From positions 682,001-746,000 of the forward strand of contig NZ_JADLRJ010000001.1 of the NCBI RefSeq assembly GCF_015477355.1: a DNA stretch of 64,000 nt. Reading direction: 5' to 3'. Made by a program: the position numbers and the translations under genes. This document shows positions 1 through 8,269 of the stretch, one piece after another (within the stretch, counting starts at the first letter, position 1; each line of letters starts with the position of its first letter). The notes below the pieces were generated by a model. That model was not told the DNA's origin, made no database searches, and saw only the letters and a list, made by a program, of their open reading frames with translations. The stretch comes from Nocardia blacklockiae. Lineage in GTDB: Bacteria > Actinomycetota > Actinomycetes > Mycobacteriales > Mycobacteriaceae.

Positions 1-17
1 CCGATCGGGAGGGGCGG

Positions 18-1052
18 GTGCGGCGGGTACTGGACCGTGTCGCGGACGCGCTGCCCCGGCCGCTGGACCGGATCCGGTCGGTGAAACTCAAACTGGCCGT
101 GCTGATGATTTTCGCGGGCGGGCTGGCGTTCGGGTACTTCCGGTTGCGCATCGGCTGGCTGCCGCCGATGACCACCCTCGCCGCGATGGTCATCGCGCTG
201 GTGAGCTCGCAGTTCCTCGCGCACGGCATCACCAGGCCGCTGCGCGAGATGACCGCGGCCGCGCAGCGCATGGCGCACGGCGACTACACCACCCGGGTGC
301 GCGCGTCCTCGCGCGACGAGGTGGGCCGCCTGGCGGTGGCGTTCAATCAGATGGCGGCCGACCTCGCCGCCGCCGACCAGCAGCGCCGCGACCTGATCGC
401 CAACGTCTCCCACGAACTGCGCACCCCCATCACCGCGCTGAACGCCGTGCTGGAGAACCTCGTCGACGGGGTGTCCGAGCCCGACCCCAAGACTCTCGAG
501 ACCGCGCTCGCGCAGACCGAGCGGCTCGGCCGGCTCGTGTCCGAACTCCTGGACATCTCCAGCATCGAGGCGGGCGCCATGCCGCTGGAACGCGAACAGA
601 TCGGCGTCGCCGCGCTTTTCGCGGACGTGGTGGCGGAGGCCGAGGTGATGACGGCCGCGCTGGGACGCGGCATCGGCTTCCGCGCCGCGGTCGACCCGGC
701 GGACGCCACGGTGTACGCCGACCGCGCCCGGCTGCACCAGGTGCTGCTGAACCTGCTCGACAACGCCGCCCGTCACGGTCCGGCGGGCGGCGAGGTCCGC
801 ATGCGGGCGCACGCCGCGGGCGACGATCTCGTCATCGACGTCGAGGACGACGGGCCCGGCATTCCCCCCGCCGAACGCGCCGGTGTCTTCGACCGCTTCA
901 CCCGCGGCGGCCGCACCGACGGCGGCGGCACCGGCCTCGGCCTCGCCATCGCGCGCTGGGTGGTCGACCTGCACCGCGGCAGCATCGCCGTCGCCGACCC
1001 CGGCTCCCGCATCCGCGTAATCCTGCCCGCCGCCGCAGCCCCGAAACCCTAA
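18..1052 (+). CDS. Two-component sensor histidine kinase (HAMP, HisKA, HATPase)
   Basis: Membrane sensor kinase that autophosphorylates on His and passes phosphate to a response regulator, which probably lies just outside the window. Two hydrophobic segments (about residues 24-41 and 52-70) are separated by only about ten residues, so there is almost no extracytoplasmic sensor domain. A HAMP linker follows (about 71-120). The H-box NVSHELRTP holds His132; then come the N-box (LLDNAARH), the G1 box (DDGPGIP), the F-box and the G2 box (GTGLGLAI). The GTG at 18 follows GGGAGGGG, but the frame stays open to the window edge, so a longer N-terminus cannot be excluded. The signal sensed is unknown. 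Confidence 0.88.
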   Translation: MRRVLDRVADALPRPLDRIRSVKLKLAVLMIFAGGLAFGYFRLRIGWLPPMTTLAAMVIALVSSQFLAHGITRPLREMTAAAQRMAHGDYTTRVRASSRDEVGRLAVAFNQMAADLAAADQQRRDLIANVSHELRTPITALNAVLENLVDGVSEPDPKTLETALAQTERLGRLVSELLDISSIEAGAMPLEREQIGVAALFADVVAEAEVMTAALGRGIGFRAAVDPADATVYADRARLHQVLLNLLDNAARHGPAGGEVRMRAHAAGDDLVIDVEDDGPGIPPAERAGVFDRFTRGGRTDGGGTGLGLAIARWVVDLHRGSIAVADPGSRIRVILPAAAAPKP

Positions 1053-1126
1053 CCACCCCTACCCATTCCCCAACCCGGGCACCGGTCGTGCCCCGGGTCG
1101 ATCACGCACACCCTCAGGAGGCCCCC

Positions 1127-3169
1127 ATGCCCGAACAACCAGCATCGGACGAGAATCCCGCTGCGTCCGAAAACCTTGGTGCGAGCGAGAATCCCGCTGC
1201 GTCCGAGAACCTTGTTGCGAACGAGAATCCCCCTGCGCACAAGGACCTCGCGGAGGGCGAGCATCCCAGTGCGGGCCGAAATCCCACTGCGAGCGAGAAT
1301 CCAGTTGCGGGCGAGAGTCCCGCTGCGCGCAACGATCTCGCGGGGAGCGAGGATCCCGGCGCGGGCCGAAATCCCACGACGGGCGAGAAGGCCGCAGCGA
1401 GCGAGAATCCGGTTGCGGGCGAGAGTCCCGCTGCGGGTGAGAAAGTTGCCGCGAGCCAGAATCCTGCTGCGGAGGAGAAACATACCGCGTACGAGAAGCG
1501 CACTGCGACAGGGGAATCGACGGCCCCGGGTCTAGATGAGGTAGCCGTTGCCTTGGGCTCGACGGCGGACGGCCCGTCGCGGAGCGCGACGACGACCGTC
1601 CCGCAACCGCCGAAATCGGCTTGGGCAGATCCATTTTCGGTGGCAGCGGAACGGCTCGCCCACGCTGCGGGTGCGCATGATGCCGCAACCGAGGCCGGGG
1701 ACCGCGAGCCGCCGGGTGCGGTGCCGCCGTATCCGATGCGCCTGCCGGACGCGCTGCCGCCGCGCTGGCGGCGGGTGGCCTGTCCGCCCGGCGTGCTGCC
1801 CGCTGCTGGGATCGCGGGAGTCGTTGCCGCCGTGGCCGTTCCGATCGACCGGCCCGGCCTCGGTTGGCTGCCGGCGGGTGTCGCGGTGGCGGGCGCGGTG
1901 ACGGTGGTGCATCGCCGTGCCCGGAGTGCCGTGCCGGAGGGTGCGGCCGCGCAGCGGCGGCCGTGGGAACGCCTGTGGTGGGCGGGGGCGGCGGCCGCGC
2001 TCTTGGCGGTGGGCGCCTTCCGGGCGGCGCCGTGGTTGTTCGCGCTCTGTGTGGTCGCGGCGGCGGTGGCCGGTTCGCTGGCGGTGGTGGGGCGGCGCTC
2101 GGTGTACGGCGTGCTCTACGACGCGATAGCGGTGCCGTGGGCGGCGGCGGGCGGGCTCGCCTGGGCGTTCGGGGCGCTGGCCCGGGTGCGTGCGGGCGCG
2201 GGGTCGCGGCCGCGGCGCGTCGGGATCTCCGCGGCCGTCACCGCGGCGCTGCTGGTGGTGTTCGTGCCGCTGCTGGGCAGCGCCGACGCCACGTTCGGGG
2301 CGCTCGTCGGGGGACTGGTGCCGCGCTGGGACGCCGGTTCCGTGGTGGCCTGGCTCGCGGTGTTCGCGGCCGCGGCGGCCGCGAGCATCGGCGCGATGTA
2401 CCTGCTCGCCGGGCCGCCGCCGGAAGCCGGTGCGCGCGTGCGGGTTCCGGGCCGGACGTGGAGCCGGGCGGAATGGGGTCTGCCCGTGGGCGCGCTGACG
2501 GTGCTGTTCGCGGCGTTCGTCGCGGCCCAGCTGGTCGCGCTGTTCGGCGGCGACGACTACGTGCAGCGCACCGCCGGACTGACCTACGCCGAGTACGCGC
2601 GCAGCGGATTCTGGCAGCTGTCCGCGGTCACCGTCCTCACGCTCGCCGTCATCCTGTCCGTCCTGCGCTGGGCCGCACGCGAGGCGGCCGCGGACCGGCG
2701 GTGGCTGCGGGTGCTGCTGTGCGCGGTCACCGTGCTCACCCTGGTGATCCTCGCCTCCGCGCTCGGGCGCATGTGGACCTACCAGCAGGCCTACGGCTTC
2801 ACCGTGCTGCGACTGCTGGTCGAGACCTGCGAGCTGTGGCTCGGCGTCGTGTACGTTCTGGTGCTCGTCGCGGTGGTGCGTCTCGAGCTGACCTGGCTGC
2901 CGCGCGTCACGGTCGGCACCGCCATGGCCACCCTGCTCGCCCTCGCGACGCTGAACCCGGAGGGCCTGATCGCCGACCGCAATATCGACCGGTGGCAGCA
3001 CGGCGAGGAACTCGACACCGGCTATCTCGCCGGGCTCTCGGCCGACATCGTCCCCGCCGTCGACCGCCTCCCGGCCCCGATGCGCGCCGACCTGCGCGAC
3101 CGGCTGCGCCACCGCCTCGACGACGACACCTGGAACAGCTGGAACCTGTCCCGCTCCCGCGCCCGCTGA
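1127..3169 (+). CDS. DUF4153/DUF4173-type polytopic membrane protein with repetitive N-terminus
   Basis: Function unknown. After about 200 hydrophilic N-terminal residues the protein is a chain of roughly ten hydrophobic segments, ending with a motif (LNPEGLIADRNIDR) that I associate with the DUF4153/DUF4173 family. The ATG at 1127 is chosen because AGGAGG lies 5 nt before it; an upstream in-frame start at 1088 has no such site. Residues 9-128 are about twenty hexapeptide repeats of the type E-N-P-x-A-S, described separately. It follows the histidine kinase by 74 nt in the same direction and may be cotranscribed. Confident as a gene; the family name is from recall. Confidence 0.85.
   Translation: MPEQPASDENPAASENLGASENPAASENLVANENPPAHKDLAEGEHPSAGRNPTASENPVAGESPAARNDLAGSEDPGAGRNPTTGEKAAASENPVAGESPAAGEKVAASQNPAAEEKHTAYEKRTATGESTAPGLDEVAVALGSTADGPSRSATTTVPQPPKSAWADPFSVAAERLAHAAGAHDAATEAGDREPPGAVPPYPMRLPDALPPRWRRVACPPGVLPAAGIAGVVAAVAVPIDRPGLGWLPAGVAVAGAVTVVHRRARSAVPEGAAAQRRPWERLWWAGAAAALLAVGAFRAAPWLFALCVVAAAVAGSLAVVGRRSVYGVLYDAIAVPWAAAGGLAWAFGALARVRAGAGSRPRRVGISAAVTAALLVVFVPLLGSADATFGALVGGLVPRWDAGSVVAWLAVFAAAAAASIGAMYLLAGPPPEAGARVRVPGRTWSRAEWGLPVGALTVLFAAFVAAQLVALFGGDDYVQRTAGLTYAEYARSGFWQLSAVTVLTLAVILSVLRWAAREAAADRRWLRVLLCAVTVLTLVILASALGRMWTYQQAYGFTVLRLLVETCELWLGVVYVLVLVAVVRLELTWLPRVTVGTAMATLLALATLNPEGLIADRNIDRWQHGEELDTGYLAGLSADIVPAVDRLPAPMRADLRDRLRHRLDDDTWNSWNLSRSRAR
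1151..1510 (+). repeat. 18-bp tandem repeat encoding about 20 hexapeptides
   Basis: About twenty in-frame units of 18 bp encode variants of E-N-P-A-A-S (for example ENPVAG, ESPAAG, RNPTAS, ENLVAN). Because the unit is a multiple of three and poor in stop codons, long open frames also appear on the opposite strand and in other frames here; these look like artefacts. The repeat is less GC-rich than the flanks. Confidence 0.9.
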
Positions 3170-3385
3170 GCCCGGCGTGCCGGCGTCGCCGAATACCGTT
3201 CCGCGACACCGGCTCCGAGCAGGGGCGTCGCGAGGCCACGGCGCGCCCCGGTTCGAGGGCCACCGCATAGGTAGCTGGCCGGGCGCGCGAAGTGCTTAGG
3301 TAGAAATCGGCCGAGATCGCGCGTGTACGGCTGTGACCTCCCGCTAGTGACGAGTTGCCGCCCGGCATCGGTACCTCGCGGCGGC

Positions 3386-3391
3386 TAGTGT
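3386..3391 (+). promoter_or_regulatory. -10 element of probable leaderless promoter
   Basis: TAGTGT ends 7 nt before the ATG at 3399, which would put the transcription start at or next to the start codon. I see no good -35 at normal spacing. Confidence 0.4.
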
Positions 3392-3398
3392 CGAACGC

Positions 3399-5966
3399 AT
3401 GTCGGCGAGCTACGACGCGCGCGAAAGCGCGACCTCGGCAGACGATTTCGTGGGGCGGGAGTCCGAACTGGACGCGATCGTCACCTTGCTGCTGCGCAAG
3501 ACGCGGCTGGTGACCCTGCTCGGCCCGGGCGGAATCGGGAAGACCCGCCTGGCGGCCGAGGCCACCCGGCGGCTGCAGAAGGCCCGGAACACGCCCGTGC
3601 ACTGGGCGCGGCTGGCCCGGCTGCCCGCCGACTGCGGCGACGCGGCCGTCGAGGAGGAGATCGCCCGCTCGGTGGTGGCGACCGACTACTCGGGCCGGTC
3701 GATGTGGGCGGCGCTGACCACGACGCTGTCCGCGGCCGACGGCACCGGCCGCCCGCCGCAGACCGTGCTGGTCGTCGACAATTGCGAGCACGTGGCGACC
3801 GGCGCCGGCCGGATCATCGCCCGGCTGCTCGACGCGATACCCACCCTGTGCGTGCTGGCCACCAGCCGGGAGGCGATCGACTGGGTCGACGAGTACCGGT
3901 TCGCGGTGCCGCCGCTGCCGCCCGCGCAGGCGCTGACGTTGTTCCGCGCCCGCGCCGAACTGACCGGGCAGCCGGTCACCGGCGCCGACGACCTGCGCAT
4001 CGCGGCGCGGATCTGCCGTCTGATGGACTATCACCCGCTGTTCATCCGCCTGGCGGCCGGCCGTCTCGTGCGTCAGCCGCTGGCCGTGATCGCCGAGCAC
4101 CTCGGCGACCCGGGCAGCGACCATCGGCTGAGCTGGCGGCCCGCGCCCGCCCACGGCGGCGAGGAGCGGCACCGCAGCATCGGCGACGTCATCGGCTGGT
4201 CCTACGCGCTGTGCGGGGAGAAGGAGAAGCTGCTCTTCGACCGGCTGTCGGTGTTCGCCAGCGGTTACGACACGACGCCCGACACCGCGGCGGCGACCTT
4301 CGACGTCGGCGCGGACCTCGAGGCGATCCGGGCGGTGTGCGCGGACGCGGACGAGCCGGAGGCACCCGGAATCGCTTGCGGCCCGGTCACTCTCAGCGCG
4401 GCGGAGACCGAGGCCGCGCTGGAGCGGCTGGCCGACCAGTCGCTGGTGTCGCGGCACATCGGGACCGCGACGGTGCGCTACTCGCTGTCGGAGAACCTGC
4501 GCGTCTACGCCCAGCAGCGGCTGCGGGAGCGGTCGGCGCCCGGCGCGGACGAGTACGAGCGCTGCGCCGCACGGCACCGGAACTACTACCGGGACAAGGT
4601 ATTACACGCGGCGGCGCACTACTTCGGGCCGCACGAGGGGGAACTGCTGGACTGGGCGGCGGCCGCGTGGAACAACATCGTCATCGCGATCGAGCGCAGC
4701 CTGGCCCCGGGCGGCGACCCGGTGCACGGCCTCGAGATCTGCGTCGGCCTGCTGGTGCTGCGCCTGCCGTTCGTCAAAGGGTCCTTCCGCGAGATGCGGC
4801 TGTGGACCCAGCGCGCGCTGACCGCGACCGGCGCCCGCACCCCGGAACCGGCCGAAGCGCGGGTGACGGCGATGGCGCTGCTGGTGTGGATCATGTTGTG
4901 CCAGGGCGAGACCCGCGACGCCGAGACCCTGCTCGACGACTGCGTCCGCGCCTGCGGGGCCGCGCCGGACGGCGACTGGCGGCAGACGCCGGAGACCGAT
5001 CTCGGCCTGCCCGCCGTCGTCGACTTCGCCTGGGGCGTCGAATTGATGCTCGCCCGCAAGCAGCCGGTGGCCGTGACGGTGCTCGAGCGGGCCCGGGAGA
5101 AGTTCGACCGGGCCGGCAACGTCTCGGGCGCGATTCCCTGTCAGCAGTTCGCGGCGCTCGCCGCCGCCCTGCTCGGCCCGCGCGACCAGGCGTGCGAGCT
5201 GGTCCGGCGGTACCTGGATCGCACTGCGGTGGTGGGTGTTTCGTGGACCCGGCTGTGGGCGCAGCTGACCTGGTCGCTCACGCTCACCCGGCTCGGCCGG
5301 GCGGACGAGGCGCTGGCGGTGCAGCGGTCGGTGCTCACCCACGTCCTGCACACCCGCGAACAGTGGGCCGCGCTGTGGGCGGTGCAGTTCCGGGCGTGGT
5401 CGCTGGCCCGGATGATCACCGACCGCACCGGCGGCGGCCGCGCGGCGGACCGGCGCACCACGGCGGTGGCCCTGGAGATCGCGCTGCTCGCGGGTGGCAC
5501 CCGGACGCTGCGGGCCGGGCTCGGCGTCGACCTCGCGCAGCTGGGGCCGTTCGACGACCTGGCCACCGAGGCCGTCCGGCTCGCCCGGGACGTGCTGGGG
5601 GAGAGCGCGTTCGAGGCCGCCGAGCGCCAGGGCGCGGCCCTGCGGCCGGAGTCGCACGAGGTGCACCGGCTGGCGCTGGGCGCGCTGACCGTCGAGACCG
5701 CGCCGGCGCCGGTGCGCGGCCGCCACGACCTGTGCCCGCGGTGGGACGATCTCACCGCGGCCGAGAAGGAGGTCGCGACGCTGGTCGCGGCCGGGTGGAC
5801 GAACTCCGCCATCGCCGCCCGCCGCGGCGTCTCGCGCCGCACCGTCGACGCTCAGATGGCGGCGATCCTGCACAAACTGCAGATCGCCTCGCGCGGGCAC
5901 ATCGGCCGCTTCCTGCCCGAGTCGGCCGCGCGCGGCGTCGCGGACTGCTCGCCGTCGCCCGCGTGA
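3399..5966 (+). CDS. Large ATPase regulator with C-terminal LuxR helix-turn-helix
   Basis: An 855-residue signal-transduction ATPase and transcription regulator. The N-terminal NTPase domain has Walker A GPGGIGKT (residues 42-49) and a Walker B-like strand VLVVDNCEH. A long helical middle follows (about 380-760, probably TPR-like), then a LuxR/GerE DNA-binding domain at about 785-840 (LTAAEKEVATLVAAGWTN, VSRRTVDAQM). This is the architecture of LAL/AfsR-like regulators, but there is no SARP domain. No operon partner is evident: the gene is flanked by a 229-nt gap and meets the GlxA-type gene convergently, stop against stop. A TAGTGT -10-like hexamer 7 nt before the ATG suggests a leaderless mRNA. 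Ligand and targets are unknown. Confidence 0.87.
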   Translation: MSASYDARESATSADDFVGRESELDAIVTLLLRKTRLVTLLGPGGIGKTRLAAEATRRLQKARNTPVHWARLARLPADCGDAAVEEEIARSVVATDYSGRSMWAALTTTLSAADGTGRPPQTVLVVDNCEHVATGAGRIIARLLDAIPTLCVLATSREAIDWVDEYRFAVPPLPPAQALTLFRARAELTGQPVTGADDLRIAARICRLMDYHPLFIRLAAGRLVRQPLAVIAEHLGDPGSDHRLSWRPAPAHGGEERHRSIGDVIGWSYALCGEKEKLLFDRLSVFASGYDTTPDTAAATFDVGADLEAIRAVCADADEPEAPGIACGPVTLSAAETEAALERLADQSLVSRHIGTATVRYSLSENLRVYAQQRLRERSAPGADEYERCAARHRNYYRDKVLHAAAHYFGPHEGELLDWAAAAWNNIVIAIERSLAPGGDPVHGLEICVGLLVLRLPFVKGSFREMRLWTQRALTATGARTPEPAEARVTAMALLVWIMLCQGETRDAETLLDDCVRACGAAPDGDWRQTPETDLGLPAVVDFAWGVELMLARKQPVAVTVLERAREKFDRAGNVSGAIPCQQFAALAAALLGPRDQACELVRRYLDRTAVVGVSWTRLWAQLTWSLTLTRLGRADEALAVQRSVLTHVLHTREQWAALWAVQFRAWSLARMITDRTGGGRAADRRTTAVALEIALLAGGTRTLRAGLGVDLAQLGPFDDLATEAVRLARDVLGESAFEAAERQGAALRPESHEVHRLALGALTVETAPAPVRGRHDLCPRWDDLTAAEKEVATLVAAGWTNSAIAARRGVSRRTVDAQMAAILHKLQIASRGHIGRFLPESAARGVADCSPSPA

Positions 5967-5974
5967 GTCACGCG
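5960..5974. terminator. Perfect 15-nt dyad at convergent stops
   Basis: CGCGTGAGTCACGCG carries the stop codons of the LuxR-type gene (TGA) and the GlxA-type gene (TCA on this strand) on its two arms. It is short for a terminator, but it is the only structure at this one-base junction. Confidence 0.35.
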
Positions 5975-6987
5975 TATGCGGGCCGGGCCGGGCGCTCCGG
6001 CGCCCCCGGAGTGCGGAATCGGCGGCGGTATTCGGCGGGCGTGGTGTCGAGGCGGCGGCGGAAGGCGCGCACGAGGGTGTCGGTGGTGCCGAAGCCGCAG
6101 CGGGCGGCGATGCGGTCCAGGCTCGCGTCGGTCGTTTCCAGTTGCGCCCGTGCGGTTTCCACGCGCAGCGACTCGATGTAGGCGTACGGCGTCATGCCGA
6201 GTTCGGTCTTGAACAGGCGGGTCAGGTGCCGGTCGCTGAGGTGGGCGTGGGCGGCGAGGTCGGCGACGGTCAGCCGGTCGCCCAGGTGGCGCAGGATGTG
6301 GTGGCGCAGGTCCTCGAGGCGGCGGGTGGTCGATACCTGTTCCAGCGGAATGCTGAACTGGCTCTGGCCGCTGGGCCGCTTGAGGTACATGACCAGCTGC
6401 CGCGCCACCCGCAGCGCGACGTCCTCGCCGAGGTCCTCCGCGACGAGCGCGAGCGAAAGATCCAGGCACGCACTGATTCCCGCGCCGGTCCAGATGTCGC
6501 CCTGCCGGATGAAGATCGGGTCCGCGTCGACCTCGATCTCGGGATGGTCGTGGGCGAGGCGGCGCGCGGTGGACCAGTGCGTGGTGGCGCGCTTGCCGTC
6601 GAGCAGCCCGGCCGCCGCCAGCAGGTGCGCGCCGACACAGACCGAGGCCACCCGCCGGGCGCGGTCCGCGAGCGCGCGCACGCAGGCGACGAGTTCGGGG
6701 TCGACCACGGGCCGCACCCGCCGCTCGTGATCGATCTCGACCGAGCCCGGGACGATCAGCGTATCGATGCGACCGGCGGCGGCTTCGGCCACGGTGAGGT
6801 CGGGCAGCACGCGCACGCCCGCGCCGGTGGTGACGGGATCCAGCGTCCGCGCGGCCAGCAGGACCTCGTAGTGCGCGTCGTCGGTTTCGCGGCGGGCCAG
6901 CGCGAACACCTCGGGCGGGCCGGTGACGTCGAGCAGGTCCACCCCCTCGAAGACCACGACGACGATGCGTCTCGGCGGGTGCGGCAC
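5968..6987 (-). CDS. GlxA-family regulator (DJ-1/PfpI domain plus AraC HTH)
   Basis: Transcription regulator with an N-terminal class I glutamine-amidotransferase-like (DJ-1/PfpI) domain, including the nucleophile-elbow Cys in ASVCVGAHLL, and a C-terminal AraC/XylS double helix-turn-helix (LTVADLAAHAHLSDRHLTRLF then IAARCGFG). The GTG at 6987 is preferred because GAAGGAG lies 5 nt upstream; the longer frame from 7047 lacks a site. It is divergent from the cysteine hydrolase at 7129. Regulators of this type often control an adjacent isochorismatase-like hydrolase, so that gene is the likely target. The 35-bp dyad between them is the candidate operator. Confidence 0.88.
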   Translation of the reverse strand: MPHPPRRIVVVVFEGVDLLDVTGPPEVFALARRETDDAHYEVLLAARTLDPVTTGAGVRVLPDLTVAEAAAGRIDTLIVPGSVEIDHERRVRPVVDPELVACVRALADRARRVASVCVGAHLLAAAGLLDGKRATTHWSTARRLAHDHPEIEVDADPIFIRQGDIWTGAGISACLDLSLALVAEDLGEDVALRVARQLVMYLKRPSGQSQFSIPLEQVSTTRRLEDLRHHILRHLGDRLTVADLAAHAHLSDRHLTRLFKTELGMTPYAYIESLRVETARAQLETTDASLDRIAARCGFGTTDTLVRAFRRRLDTTPAEYRRRFRTPGAPERPARPAYA

Positions 6988-7011
6988 GGCGACTCCTTCA
7001 CCTCTGGGCCA

Positions 7012-7046
7012 TGTCGGAATCTGCATCTTATGCGTCATTGCCGACA
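7012..7046. promoter_or_regulatory. Nested dyad, candidate operator for the GlxA-type regulator
   Basis: TGTCGG (7012-7017) and CCGACA (7041-7046) form a perfect inverted repeat. Inside it, GCATCTTATGC (7023-7033) forms a second dyad with nearly the same centre. It lies between the two divergent starts and overlaps the -35 of the hydrolase promoter. Confidence 0.45.
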
Positions 7047-7066
7047 CAGTGGGCGCTGCCTAGCGT
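7038..7066 (+). promoter_or_regulatory. Housekeeping-type promoter of the cysteine hydrolase
   Basis: -35 TTGCCG (7038-7043), 17-bp spacer, -10 TAGCGT (7061-7066). The predicted start near 7073 leaves a leader of about 55 nt before the ATG at 7129. Confidence 0.5.
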
Positions 7067-7128
7067 AGTGAGCACGGCCGACGCACCCGGCGCGCCGATC
7101 CACTCCCATCACCCGAGGCGGTATCCCC

Positions 7129-7713
7129 ATGTCCCGAATCACACTGCGCGAACTCAACGGCCTGGACCAGTCGCCGGCGAAACTGGCCGATTCGGCCCTG
7201 CTGCTGATCGATTTCCAGAACACCTACACCACGGGCGTCATGGAACTCGACGGGTGGGAGGCCTCCCTGGACGCGGCCGCGCGGCTGCTCGACCGCGCCC
7301 GCCGCGAGGGCGCCCAGGTCGTGCACGTGATCCACGACGGCGGCGCGGGCACCCCGTACGACATTCGCGCCGAGATCGGGCAGATCCATCCCCGCCTCAC
7401 CCCGATCGACGGCGAGCGCGTCGTCGTGAAGCAGGCCCCGGACTCGTTCCACGGCACCGACCTCGGCGCGCACCTCCCCGAGGGCCAGGATGTGGTCGTC
7501 GCCGGGTGGATGACGCACATGTGCGTGGCGTTCACCGCGCAGGGCGCCTTCCTGCGCGGCCACCGCCCGACCGTGGTCGCCGCGGCCACCGCGACCCGTT
7601 CGCTCCCGGTCGCCGGCACCGACCTGGATGCCCGCCAGGTGCACGACAGCGCGCTGGCCACCATCGCCGACCTCTACGGTGTCGTCGTCGCGTCGCCCGA
7701 CGAACTGGGCTGA
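7129..7713 (+). CDS. Isochorismatase-family cysteine hydrolase
   Basis: A 194-residue cytosolic hydrolase. The catalytic triad of the family is visible: Asp in ALLLIDFQ, Lys in VVVKQAPDSF, and the nucleophilic Cys in GWMTHMCVAF. Members hydrolyse isochorismate, nicotinamide or small ureides and amides; the substrate cannot be read from the sequence. It stands alone, divergent from the GlxA-type regulator that probably controls it. The ATG at 7129 follows a GGCGG-type site; length is normal for the family. Confidence 0.88.
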   Translation: MSRITLRELNGLDQSPAKLADSALLLIDFQNTYTTGVMELDGWEASLDAAARLLDRARREGAQVVHVIHDGGAGTPYDIRAEIGQIHPRLTPIDGERVVVKQAPDSFHGTDLGAHLPEGQDVVVAGWMTHMCVAFTAQGAFLRGHRPTVVAAATATRSLPVAGTDLDARQVHDSALATIADLYGVVVASPDELG

Positions 7714-7852
7714 CTCCGCCGTATCGGGCAGCGCGCGGGCGCTTTTCAGTGCGCCGGTCCGGTGGCGGCCCACTCGGCACCTCGCCCGGTCGGTATCGGC
7801 GCGACCACGGCCTGTCGGCCGTCGCCGGGCGAGGCGGCCGGGGAGCGTCCGC

Positions 7853-7877
7853 GTTTGCCGGACCGCGTGCCGGGTAG
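7853..7877 (+). promoter_or_regulatory. SigB/SigF-type promoter of the DUF2795-SDR operon
   Basis: GTTT (7853-7856), exactly 15 bp, then GGGTAG (7872-7877). This matches the actinobacterial SigB/SigF consensus GTTT-N15-GGGTAT at all but the last base. The start would be near 7884, with a leader of about 38 nt before the ATG at 7922. It lies in the 208-nt gap after the hydrolase gene. Confidence 0.6.
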
Positions 7878-7921
7878 TGCGCCCACTCGAACGGCAAACC
7901 CCGACCGCGAGGAGGCCCGTG

Positions 7922-8269
7922 ATGGTGACCACCGATGCCGTCAGTGTGCGCAAGGCGCTCTCCGACGCCGACTTCCCGGCCGACAAGGACCAGCTGGTGC
8001 GCTGTGCCGACCGGGCGGGCGCCGCCGAGAACACCGTGCGCGCCCTGCGCGCCATTCCGCCGGTGTCCTACGCCAATGTGGGCGAGGTGCTGCAGTCGGT
8101 GGATCTCGACCCGGAGAACGATCCCGCCGACCGAGCGGCCCAGCGGCGCACCCACACGCACCCGGGCCTGGCCCAGCAGGAGAAGGACGTGCCCCCAGCC
8201 CGATCGTCGACGAACTCGGCGAGAATCGCGGCAGCTGAGCGGCGCGGCCCGTGGGAAGGCACGACATGA
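7922..8269 (+). CDS. DUF2795 protein with an apparent 3' frameshift
   Basis: Small soluble protein of the DUF2795 family (VSVRKALSDADFPADKDQLVRCAD, followed by a VGEVLQSVD-like end of domain). Members are small actinobacterial proteins of unknown function. AGGAGG (7910-7915) lies 6 nt before the ATG; a GTG directly upstream is also possible. After EKDVPP the read frame continues as an unconvincing tail, while the other frame gives SPIVDELGENRGS and a stop at 8236-8238, which resembles the usual end of such proteins as I recall it. The switch point is a run of five C at 8192-8196. As read, the stop overlaps the next gene's ATG (ATGA). A SigF-type promoter precedes it. Confidence 0.75.
   Translation: MVTTDAVSVRKALSDADFPADKDQLVRCADRAGAAENTVRALRAIPPVSYANVGEVLQSVDLDPENDPADRAAQRRTHTHPGLAQQEKDVPPARSSTNSARIAAAERRGPWEGTT

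Noticed and set aside
1049-1688. Long antisense and alternate frames with repetitive Arg/Ser/Leu-rich proteins over the start of the DUF4153/DUF4173 gene
   Set aside because: They are the other frames of the 18-bp tandem repeat; no ribosome-binding sites or recognisable domains, and codon use is unnatural.
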